Source: CAWCOU01 sp963797335 (lineage in GTDB: Bacteria; Pseudomonadota; Gammaproteobacteria; JAURND01). From it: 64,000 bases of DNA. Positions within the stretch are counted from its first letter, which is position 1, and each line of letters begins with the position of its first letter. This document shows, in pieces, positions 57,801 through 64,000 of the stretch. The stretch spans positions 868,001 to 932,000 of the forward strand of contig CAWCOU010000006.1 of the NCBI GenBank assembly GCA_963797335.1. The letters are read 5' to 3'. The notes beneath the pieces are model-generated. The model saw only the letters and a list, made by a program, of their open reading frames with translations, did not search any database and was not told where the DNA came from. The position numbers and the translations under genes are program-made.

Positions 57801-58563
57801 CTGAGAGTGCCTTGGTTTTGGCAAAGCACATGAAAGAGACGATATCGTTTAAGGTATCAATGCCGCCGGAGATGGCAAAATCGGTAACTCCGGTTTGTAA
57901 TTCGCCGATCGCCATGGCCAATGCCGCTAAGGAGCTGGCGCAAGCCGCATCCAGAATGCAATTAGTGCCGCCGAGATTGAAGCGGTTGGCAATGCGACCG
58001 GCGATGACGTTTTGTAATAAACCAGGGAAGGTGTTTTCTTGAAGAGGCACGTAGCAAGCAGCAATACGGTCACAAATCTGAGCGATTTGCGCCTCCGGCA
58101 CGCCTTGCTGCCGCATGGCTTTCTCCCAGACCGGCCGTTGTAATCGAGCGGTGATGCTTTGATACGCTTCTAAGGTAGAGCTGCCTAAAATGACACTGAC
58201 TCGGCTTAGGTCCATATCCGCGTATCGACCGTTCGTTGCATCATCCAGCACTTGCTTGGCCACTAACAATGCTAACAGCTGAGAGCTATCGATCACTGGC
58301 AGCACATTCGGTGGCATGCCGTATTCCACAGGATCGAAATCCACCGTGGGCAGAAACGCGCCGCGTTTGCAATATATCTTATCGACTGCCTCAGGATTAG
58401 GGTCGTAGTAATCTTCAGTCAACCAATGACCAGCCGGTACTTCCGTAATTAAATCGCGGCTTTCGAGAATATTGCGCCACAACTGCACTGGATTGGCAGC
58501 GCCTGGGAAAATACCCCCGACACCAATAATGGCTATGGGGGAGAAGGGTTTATTATCAGTCAT
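54820..58563 (-). CDS. pfaA: PfaA-like ketosynthase-malonyltransferase-ACP protein
   Basis: This 1247-residue protein carries three domains. The KS (about 8-460) has CILDAACASSLAALAMA (C208), ELIEGHGTGTKAGD (H343) and SQIGHTKAAAGAAG (H384). The malonyl transferase (about 570-880) has FMFPGQGSQYLGMG and CGHSFGELTALYAAG (S674). One acyl-carrier domain lies at the C-terminus with EADLGIDSIKRVEIL (S1204), the LGIDSIK form typical of PfaA. Classical PfaA has four to nine tandem ACPs followed by KR and DH; here there is one, and KR-DH is a separate gene. The linker holds a hexapeptide repeat (about 955-1005) and a Pro/Ala-rich hinge (about 1090-1170). The TTG at 58572 is a less likely start. Confidence 0.93.
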   Translation of the reverse strand: MTDNKPFSPIAIIGVGGIFPGAANPVQLWRNILESRDLITEVPAGHWLTEDYYDPNPEAVDKIYCKRGAFLPTVDFDPVEYGMPPNVLPVIDSSQLLALLVAKQVLDDATNGRYADMDLSRVSVILGSSTLEAYQSITARLQRPVWEKAMRQQGVPEAQIAQICDRIAACYVPLQENTFPGLLQNVIAGRIANRFNLGGTNCILDAACASSLAALAMAIGELQTGVTDFAISGGIDTLNDIVSFMCFAKTKALSVKGDCRPFSDDSDGTILGEGVGFFALKRLEDAEQQNDKIYAVIRGLGTASDGRSKSIYAPLSKGQSKAEQRAYAQAGFNIGTVELIEGHGTGTKAGDLAEFQGLEMTFKESGHTQVASCALGSIKSQIGHTKAAAGAAGLFKAVMALHHKVLPATIKLGQPNRQFELDKSPLYLNTQLRPWVHPQAEPRRAGVSAFGFGGSDFHVALEEYTGSGRKAARLRTFPSELVLLAAANPTELVAAGQAMLQQLPSYSSLSAVAQQTQLQLSAEHRCRLAIVANDIPGFTTKLQQALASIQEAGEQAISLKQGIYYANQANPGQVMFMFPGQGSQYLGMGADVAMAFSDSMAVWDQAGRLSLDEQFTLQDVVFPKHRLTEEQRDANEQRLRATEFAQPALAVHSLMHLDLLTQLGLKPDAVCGHSFGELTALYAAGVMDAETLIRLARKRGELMRDAAQTPGAMLSVFYPAADVLAILEKQHLKATPANFNAPNQLVLSGSVAEIEAAQAYFTQEKIRCQRLTVATGFHSHLVQPSCQPLREFLTTLTWQAPKLPVWANLTGEIYPDDVNAMKDQLAQQLANPVRFQTQIENAYAQGVRTFIEVGAHNVLTGLVNYCLENRPFKAIHLDRRGEHGVTSLWHGLAQLFCQGLNPNFQVLWREYAPQDKLPITKKQGFTIQINGTNYHKPYPPGNFTEQTHDQRSEPATASNVIPADNAPATNNVAPVSNIIHASKVIPEAPASNIVPASNDAPTHPTISATEETNMSQTNNPYLVQMQQALQLELVNSHNIYQKAMAESHIAFLNSISRLADHAASGVSMELPASAGDSSVLALPNVVTSLPQPVVVAPPVTAPAPVAAAVAPVAVVSAPVIAAAPVQPQVQAPPPPLPIAITAPVVVNTPPPAAVPQAPVAVAAPVPAADDLQTQLLNVVVEKTGYPAEMLNMDMAIEADLGIDSIKRVEILSTLVQRIPNLPEINPNELGKLQTLGDILRYVKQAKR
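55571..55696 (-). repeat. In-frame 18-bp tandem repeat in the PfaA-like linker
   Basis: About seven units of 18 bp (one of 27 bp) have the form TTACTTGCYGGGRYGAYR on the plus strand. They encode degenerate hexapeptides such as SNVIPA, NNVAPV, SNIIHA and SNIVPA. They lie between the malonyl transferase and the Pro/Ala hinge, where length is unlikely to matter for folding. Confidence 0.75.
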
Positions 58564-58850
58564 TGTCGTCAAGATCAGAGGTTCTCGGTTAGCAAAGCCT
58601 CCGTGCTTGAAGTTTTCCGCGGTATTTATATTCTTTAATTCAAATAGTTAAGGGCTATAGACTGCAGCCCGTGAGGGATATTATAAGCAACCAGGCTTAA
58701 GAGATACTTAATGTTAATTTTGACACAAGAACCTCGAATACGAATACCGCCCCTTGATAAACGTATAAAATAAAAAATATTTTTTAAAATAATAAATCTT
58801 AAGTTAATTCTGTTTTAATTTTTCTTCGCTACTATTCTTTCTTATTACCC
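58564..58850. promoter_or_regulatory. Divergent control region between the Pfa-like operon and a large orphan gene
   Basis: The 287-bp AT-rich gap must hold the promoters of both the leftward four-gene operon and the rightward orphan gene. At 58696-58711 it contains CTTAAGAGATACTTAA. Both half-sites are perfect and spaced 11 bp as in a PmrA box, but the central TT is replaced by GA. The site is about 140 bp before the orphan gene's first ATG. No strong sigma-70 promoter was identified with confidence. Confidence 0.45.
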
Positions 58851-61409
58851 ATGAACCCAACGAATGCCCTGCGATCCCACTACGAGAGTTTTATGACAGA
58901 TTTAAAAACGCGCCAAACACCTGCTGCTACATCCGGAACCATTGATCCAACGCAAATAAATTATTTGCATGATAATTTCCTAGTCGAAAATACGGATTAC
59001 GCCGCAGATTTTCAACGGCGACAAAATAAACTCGCAACAGAGCATGACCAGGAAGCAGGGGATGCTTTATTAGAAGAAGGTATAGAACAAATAAAAAAAG
59101 AAATGGTAATCGAGTATACCAAACGCGACCCTCAAGTAGCAGATAAAAAAGGAACCATAGCTGATGGAACCGAAGATGGCAGACAAGAACAACCTGTAAC
59201 CGATGTTGTAGTAGAACTCCCAGCTTCGGAAACAATTAAAGAACTTAACGAATCCATTCAGAAAAATGAAAACGTTAGAGCCATGATATTTTTCTGGGAA
59301 AATGCGATCAAGGAGAGTGAGCCCAACCTCGTACCCGAGTATCATCGCAAGAATTTTGAAAAAAATAAAACTTATACGAAACTATATAATGAATTAATTG
59401 GATCAGATAATGATGCGGAACATGCTCAAAAAATGGCTTTTTATTACAATGAAGTGGTCACTCCATTAACTAGCCAAGCAAAAGCTGACTCAACAGAAAA
59501 AGCCACACCCACCGCGGAACCCACAACACAGATTCAGGATTCAGCGACAACTCCCCGAAAAAATACTACAACAATCAGCCCAGCATCCCCAGCTATTGAA
59601 CTGCAACCTATTTTAACACAAGATACGCCGGAAAAAGTAGAAGAAGAACCTGCATCAACTGAAATTAAAAAACCAAAAACCAACAAATTAGTTGTCCGAA
59701 AGGCTGATTTAGCAATGGATTCTAAAGCAGCAGAGGAACAACTTCAGAAGAAAATAGATATCATCCGGAATAAAACCAAAGTTTTGATGAACGAATACAA
59801 TGTGTTCCTTGGCATCACTTCTGGGATAAAAGAAAACCAAATTAACCAATATCCACATCAGCTTGATTCGAAAGGAATTCAAATTGCGGGAATTGTTCGT
59901 TCACTCACTATTGGACTTCCAGACCCTGACTTGAAGAGCCGAACTGAGCTAAGAACCTTTAATTTAAAAAAACCCCATGAACAAGCAAGGTCTACCAAAG
60001 ATTTACCCGAGGCTACAGCCGCAATGGCAGAAATTGCAAAAAAGTATGCCCCTGGGAAAGAATTGCTTGAAAAAGAGAAGGTAAGCCCCCAAAGTCAGTT
60101 AGATGAGTTAAATAAAAAACATAAAAAAACTACTGATCTTGATGTAATCCAAGAAAAACGGAGATTGGAGCAAATTTTAAATAATATAGATAATCAAATC
60201 GAAAAACTTGACCATCAGGAAAGGGATGAGAGAAATGAGTGGTATAAGATTGAAGAGCCGAAAATAAAGAAAAAACAAGAAGACATGACCAACAAATTAG
60301 AAAATTTCGACTTCTGGCCTAACACCAAAGATACCTGGAATTTCTTTTACAATGAATTGCCTAAATATATAGATGAAGTAGTTGACGATTCATCTAAGAC
60401 AACAAAAGAAAAACTTTATCAGCGCGTGGATGAACAAACCAAGGAAAAAATTGAAGAGCTAAGATCAAAACTCCGTGATCCACAGGACAAGAAAAATGGG
60501 CCTGATCCTCTGCTGGGAGAAATCGCGGCTGTAAGGGCTGTCGAAGCAGCAGAAAAAAGAAAAATTGATAAGATATTGCTTGAGGCCGCGTCGATTCAAA
60601 AGTTTTACCTAAAACTATCTTGTATCATGGGTATTTTTAGCACTCCTGGCAGGTATTTACATCGAACTGCACATGAGCTACTGCTTCATGGGAAATATCC
60701 AGAGTATTTGAAGCCCGAGAAAAATGTTATGGCCCCCCACTTAAACTCCATAATTGATACTATGGGGCCTACTCTGGCTAAATTGATTGGACTTGTGGGA
60801 TACCTATCAGTGCCAACGACCGGTGTCATAAAGCAAAATGCAGATTATATCAGTTCACTCTGCCAATATTATGCCGTAGAGAAAACATCTCGATTAGAAT
60901 TACAATTACCTCTTACCCAAGAAGAAAGGCAACAAAAAGAAGAAACCCTCCGAATGGCTTCAGAACGGCTGAAACCCAGCAGAGTGGGACTTATGGCTTT
61001 TGTCATTAGTCAAACGGCGGGCAGGCTATTACCAGGACTTTTAGAGGCTTTCACGCCATTAACACAATTAGCTGAAAATTTACGATACCTTGACCCTATC
61101 GGCACCGTATCAAAACTGACCGGGTTGGGTCACGGAAATATCCCGATAGGTTGGATAGCGGAAGGCACTGGGGTGTATGGTACACAAGCAGTCATTGCTA
61201 AAGTATCTAAAGCTCAAAACAAAGAAGCACAAGATAAAGAAATAGCAAAAATATTTGGTAAAAAAGGGGCTACAGAGACAGCTCCTTCCACTGCAGCATC
61301 GAGTGCTTTTTTCTCTGCGAAAGGGGGTAAGGGAGAAGATCAACCAACTCCAACGACAACGGTTGCTTCTTCAGTAAAAGAAGCTGAGAAAGAACCCTTA
61401 AAGCCCTGA
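58851..61409 (+). CDS. Large orphan coiled-coil protein, candidate effector
   Basis: I do not recognise this 852-residue protein. It is hydrophilic and rich in Lys, Glu and Thr, with likely coiled coils at about 285-320 and 410-470. The C-terminal third is less polar (about 580-740, with segments such as LIGLVGYLSVPTTG and VGLMAFVISQTAGRLLPGLL), which could touch a membrane. There is no signal peptide. The ATG at 58851 has no ribosome site; the ATG at 58893, after ACGAGAG, may be the true start. The incomplete gene at the right edge has a similar composition and a similar N-terminal YN-repeat-like segment, so they may be distant paralogues. An effector role is inferred from composition and the upstream PmrA-like halves. 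Confidence 0.75.
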   Translation: MNPTNALRSHYESFMTDLKTRQTPAATSGTIDPTQINYLHDNFLVENTDYAADFQRRQNKLATEHDQEAGDALLEEGIEQIKKEMVIEYTKRDPQVADKKGTIADGTEDGRQEQPVTDVVVELPASETIKELNESIQKNENVRAMIFFWENAIKESEPNLVPEYHRKNFEKNKTYTKLYNELIGSDNDAEHAQKMAFYYNEVVTPLTSQAKADSTEKATPTAEPTTQIQDSATTPRKNTTTISPASPAIELQPILTQDTPEKVEEEPASTEIKKPKTNKLVVRKADLAMDSKAAEEQLQKKIDIIRNKTKVLMNEYNVFLGITSGIKENQINQYPHQLDSKGIQIAGIVRSLTIGLPDPDLKSRTELRTFNLKKPHEQARSTKDLPEATAAMAEIAKKYAPGKELLEKEKVSPQSQLDELNKKHKKTTDLDVIQEKRRLEQILNNIDNQIEKLDHQERDERNEWYKIEEPKIKKKQEDMTNKLENFDFWPNTKDTWNFFYNELPKYIDEVVDDSSKTTKEKLYQRVDEQTKEKIEELRSKLRDPQDKKNGPDPLLGEIAAVRAVEAAEKRKIDKILLEAASIQKFYLKLSCIMGIFSTPGRYLHRTAHELLLHGKYPEYLKPEKNVMAPHLNSIIDTMGPTLAKLIGLVGYLSVPTTGVIKQNADYISSLCQYYAVEKTSRLELQLPLTQEERQQKEETLRMASERLKPSRVGLMAFVISQTAGRLLPGLLEAFTPLTQLAENLRYLDPIGTVSKLTGLGHGNIPIGWIAEGTGVYGTQAVIAKVSKAQNKEAQDKEIAKIFGKKGATETAPSTAASSAFFSAKGGKGEDQPTPTTTVASSVKEAEKEPLKP

Positions 61410-61419
61410 TAGCCAGGAA

Positions 61420-61461
61420 AACCTTCTTCGATAAGCAAAGTTTTGCATGTCGAAGAGGGTT
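61420..61461. terminator. Stem-loop between convergent orphan genes
   Basis: AACCTTCTTCGA (61420-61431) pairs with TCGAAGAGGGTT (61450-61461) with one mismatch, and an inner GCAAAG/TTTTGC can extend the hairpin. It lies between two convergent stops and is followed by an AT-rich run, so it can serve both genes. Confidence 0.55.
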
Positions 61462-61467
61462 AAAAAT

Positions 61468-62070
61468 TTAAGGCGTGTGAATACTGACAGGATGGATATC
61501 CTGATTGTTCTGTTCTACATCAGATGAGCTGACCTCAGAATATTGATAATCCATATAATGAGGGTTTTTGGGCCGATTATGAAGTTGGTGCTGGTATCGC
61601 TCATAGTAACAGTATCCATCATGGATGAAACCTACCAGTGCTGTTAAAGTTCCTACCACAGCACCACAAGATACTCCGACCAGTAATAAGGTAGTACCTA
61701 GACACGGCCCCGGGAAATCATCACCGGCAAATCTTTCGTAATAATCCAAACTTTTCTTAATAATCGGCAGGGTTGTTATTTTCAGATATTTATAGGTTTT
61801 GGGTTCTGATACCTGTTCTATGATCTTTTGACCTTCCAAGCCGGAAAACTGCCGACACGTTTCTCGCAGTGCTAATACAGGGCTGTTCTTCTCTTCTTCT
61901 ATAGGGCTGGCAGGTTTTAAATAGGGAATGATGCAAGAGACAACAACTTCGTGGGGTAAATTGCTCAGGCTTCCGGTGGGTTTCGACAATGGTACTACTA
62001 CCTTGACCTCTAGTTTCTCTGTTAAGTCTTTTCTTTGGTTCAAATGCAACATCGTTTTACTATCTTCCAT
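61468..62070 (-). CDS. F-box-like protein with a C-terminal membrane helix, candidate effector
   Basis: The 200-residue protein has an F-box-like segment at about 35-80: LSNLPHEVVVSCIIPYLKP then LALRETCRQFSGLEG. It has the LPxEVxxxIxxYLxP start and the C-R-x-F end of an F-box. A strong TM helix follows at about 124-148 (LGTTLLLVGVSCGAVVGTLT). F-boxes are eukaryotic Skp1-binding modules that recruit SCF ubiquitin ligases, and bacteria with F-box proteins usually secrete them into hosts. The ATG at 62070 has a GGGGG site 5-9 bases upstream; a GTG at 62073 is the alternative. The family assignment is by eye only. Confidence 0.65.
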   Translation of the reverse strand: MEDSKTMLHLNQRKDLTEKLEVKVVVPLSKPTGSLSNLPHEVVVSCIIPYLKPASPIEEEKNSPVLALRETCRQFSGLEGQKIIEQVSEPKTYKYLKITTLPIIKKSLDYYERFAGDDFPGPCLGTTLLLVGVSCGAVVGTLTALVGFIHDGYCYYERYQHQLHNRPKNPHYMDYQYSEVSSSDVEQNNQDIHPVSIHTP

Positions 62071-62275
62071 CACATACCCCCGTTTTAAATTTTTTATCTA
62101 AGAAATTGAAAAACATTGTCATTAGCTTTACTGGATATTGGATCATACTTCCTTTTAAATAAAAGTAGTCCAACGGAGGAACATGAACCACATTTCTGAC
62201 TGACTTCGGAATTATATGCTGGCAAATTTGCCATATAGACCAAAGCTTAAATTTGCTAAAAATTAATGTTTATTG

Positions 62276-62291
62276 CTTAATGTTGCGTTAA
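62276..62291 (+). promoter_or_regulatory. PmrA box (one mismatch)
   Basis: CTTAATGTTGCGTTAA matches CTTAA-N2-TT-N2-CTTAA at 11 of 12 defined positions and is followed by T as in the longer consensus. It lies 82 bp before the ATG of the right-edge gene. A partial copy, CTTAAATTTGC, lies 30 bp upstream at 62246. The rest of the 303-bp gap to the F-box-like gene shows nothing recognisable. Confidence 0.65.
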
Positions 62292-62373
62292 TATTCATTG
62301 TTTAAACTGTATTTCTACAGATTCTTTTAAGCGCTAGAAAACCCTACGCAAATTTATATTTAGAGATTTTTTT

Positions 62374-64000
62374 ATGAGTGAGTTAAGACACGAGCCAAAA
62401 GACGAGGTAATTGAATTACTTCCAGTTATGACAGAAGAAGTTCAAGATGAGAAAGATGAAAAAAAGATTAAAACGAATCAGCCTACTCCAGAACAAGAAA
62501 GATTAAATGAAAACGCCAATGCATACAATGCTGCCTTTAAAGGAAATGGTCTCTATCAAAGGGAGTATAATCGCATACTTAAGGAACTGAACAACGACAA
62601 TGCTACTGATCCTGTCTCCAATCAGGAGAAAGCAAGGATAGGCACCTACTTGCACTTTAACCCCATAACATATTCGTCACCCGCATCCAGTTCTCCCATT
62701 CACTCTGACCAAAAGCCTAACAAAAATCTCAGCATAGATTTAGAAGAAGGCCTAGGGGGGGATGTAAAATCGGCGCCAGAAACCAAAGAACCGAAGCGAC
62801 CATTTCGTCCTGCAACTCCAAAGTCTATTTTAGAAGATGTTGATCCGAAGGCAACATCCAACCGTACATATAATGCACAAATATATCATCTCTTACATAG
62901 GAATGATGCAGACTATATACGTATATTCGACGAGCAAACGTCAGCTGCGAGCAAAAAAACCAGTGGTTTTCTTGACTTAAACGCCATCCTAAGAGAAACA
63001 TATCAAGCCCACTCCGAGCTGGAAAATAAACGCCTCAAAGGAGAAGCGTCTGAAATTAAAATGGATATTTCTAGCAAAAAACTTCCGACCTCAAAAAAAG
63101 ACTTAGCTAAAATATTTCAATCTGGTGATGAAGAACAGGATCATTTAATTTATCAATCACTAAAACAATTAACGAATGAGAAAAACATTACTAAATACAA
63201 AGAGATCTATGGTGTAGAGCTGTCTACAGCATTAGATCAGGGAAAAACAAAAGAAGAGGCAACAACCTTTGCAAAAAGAGAAACTTTTCAAAAAATGGTT
63301 GCCCGTAAAATAATAAAACTTTCTGATAATGAAGCCACAACTTCAGCTATAGAGGATGATATTAAGCATGCTAAGAAAGAAAAAGAAGAAGTAAAGCGCA
63401 AGCAAGGCATAGGTTATGCCGCTGAATATACAATATACGGCGGGATGACTATTGGAACTGTAGTAAAAACATGGGAACGTCGTGTAGATAATCTTGGCAA
63501 AAAAGATTGGTTGCCTTCACGATCTATTGTAAAGGAGCAGAGTGGTCGCAGTAAAGGACGCGCAGCTCTTAAGTCTGGTTACCCCCATAATTTAACCAAT
63601 GAGGGCATCCAGAATGTAGGTGTTTCTTACAATCAAATTGGTGGGATTGGCGATAAAGAACGAAAAGATTTGGCCATGTTGGAAGCCATGAAAGATCAAA
63701 CCGTTGATTTGGAGGGCACGAGTGATCCCAGCAAAAAGAATTTTTTTAGTAGCTTAAACCAATCATATACATACATGGAAGAGTTACGTTGGATATATTT
63801 AGATAGTATTCCAATGCTTCAAACTAGAGTGAATGAAGAATTACATGCTCGCTGCAATAAAATACTACTATCAGAAAAATCTCCAAATGAAATAGCTCGA
63901 GCTATTAAAGAAGAAATACAAAAAGCACAGGAAGGGAAAAAGAAGATTGCAGAGTTAACTGAATTGGCTGCAGATATTCAACAGGGGCTGGGAGTTGCCA
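62374..64000 (+). CDS. Large orphan coiled-coil protein, incomplete at right edge, candidate effector
   Basis: The frame is open from the ATG at 62374 to the end of the window (542 codons) without a stop, so the 3' end is missing. It starts MSELRHEPKDEVIELLPVMT and is very rich in Lys, Glu, Asn and Ser. Likely coiled coil lies at about 325-350 (DDIKHAKKEKEEVKRKQGIG) and again at the visible end. A small glycine-rich patch (YAAEYTIYGGMTIGTVVKTW, about 350-370) is the only non-polar part. No known domain was recognised. The near-perfect PmrA box 82 bp upstream and resemblance in style to the gene at 58851 support a Dot/Icm effector. Confidence 0.75.
   Translation, partial: MSELRHEPKDEVIELLPVMTEEVQDEKDEKKIKTNQPTPEQERLNENANAYNAAFKGNGLYQREYNRILKELNNDNATDPVSNQEKARIGTYLHFNPITYSSPASSSPIHSDQKPNKNLSIDLEEGLGGDVKSAPETKEPKRPFRPATPKSILEDVDPKATSNRTYNAQIYHLLHRNDADYIRIFDEQTSAASKKTSGFLDLNAILRETYQAHSELENKRLKGEASEIKMDISSKKLPTSKKDLAKIFQSGDEEQDHLIYQSLKQLTNEKNITKYKEIYGVELSTALDQGKTKEEATTFAKRETFQKMVARKIIKLSDNEATTSAIEDDIKHAKKEKEEVKRKQGIGYAAEYTIYGGMTIGTVVKTWERRVDNLGKKDWLPSRSIVKEQSGRSKGRAALKSGYPHNLTNEGIQNVGVSYNQIGGIGDKERKDLAMLEAMKDQTVDLEGTSDPSKKNFFSSLNQSYTYMEELRWIYLDSIPMLQTRVNEELHARCNKILLSEKSPNEIARAIKEEIQKAQEGKKKIAELTELAADIQQGLGVA

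Noticed and set aside
1..64000. CRISPR arrays, prophage or complete insertion sequences
   Set aside because: No regularly spaced identical repeats, phage structural genes or intact transposases were seen.

Overview
The window is chromosomal DNA of a gammaproteobacterium, most likely a host-associated member of the Legionellales (Coxiella/Legionella side). Housekeeping genes and their order are gammaproteobacterial: mnmG-rsmG-parA-parB, lolA-rarA, glyA-nrdR-nusB-thiL-pgpA, grxC-secB-gpsA and artPIQM. Between them lie genes of the kind found in intracellular Legionellales: an ankyrin-like protein, a Fic enzyme, a eukaryotic-type Ser/Thr kinase, an F-box-like protein and several large coiled-coil proteins of unknown family. 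Several of these have upstream sites resembling the PmrA box (CTTAA-N2-TT-N2-CTTAA) that controls Dot/Icm secretion genes and effectors in Legionella and Coxiella. The taxonomic placement is inference; the window contains no rRNA.

Layout. 0-2 kb: 3' part of polA and an ankyrin-like gene. 2.2-6.4 kb: mnmG, rsmG, parA, parB, a block often close to oriC. 6.4-9.7 kb: a Fic gene behind a duplicated AT-rich operator-like repeat, then rarA and lolA. 10-17.8 kb: an outer-membrane barrel protein, a zinc-finger protein, waaF, tatD, a convergent pair of DnaA-box sequences, glpK, a thioesterase, and a membrane protein with a GT2 glycosyltransferase. 18-29 kb: two orphan candidate effectors, pgpA-thiL-nusB-nrdR-glyA, a GacA/LetA-type regulator, gltX, tRNA-Val(CAC), an Rpn-type nuclease, an MFS transporter and an orphan LuxR-type regulator. 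29-44 kb: a peptide-binding lipoprotein and an OPT transporter, a repeat-rich gap, priA, a rhodanese, grxC-secB-gpsA, hemH, a tiny lipoprotein, the arginine ABC transporter, queC and a decayed brnT/brnA toxin-antitoxin pair. 44-47.5 kb: the kinase and two small membrane proteins.

The most striking block is 47.7-58.6 kb, a leftward four-gene operon with touching or overlapping genes. It resembles a polyunsaturated-fatty-acid (Pfa) synthase but is compact and rearranged: KS-MAT-ACP with one ACP; KR plus a PKS-type dehydratase; a PfaD-type enoyl reductase; and an acyltransferase fused to the two FabA-like dehydratases normally found in PfaC. No KS-chain-length-factor half and no phosphopantetheinyl transferase are present in the window. 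The set could in principle build a fatty acyl chain and hand it to a lysophospholipid. Large candidate effector genes, two of them with PmrA-like boxes, flank the operon on both sides.

A second notable feature is a palindromic repeat of about 93 bp inserted in frame in two unrelated genes (the peptide-binding lipoprotein and the KR protein). It is read in the same frame in both and gives the shared peptide GSSxQGCESFP. This resembles the Rickettsia palindromic elements. Other intergenic palindromes at 33.8, 36.5, 40.2, 46 and 47.6 kb show that the genome is rich in small repeats.
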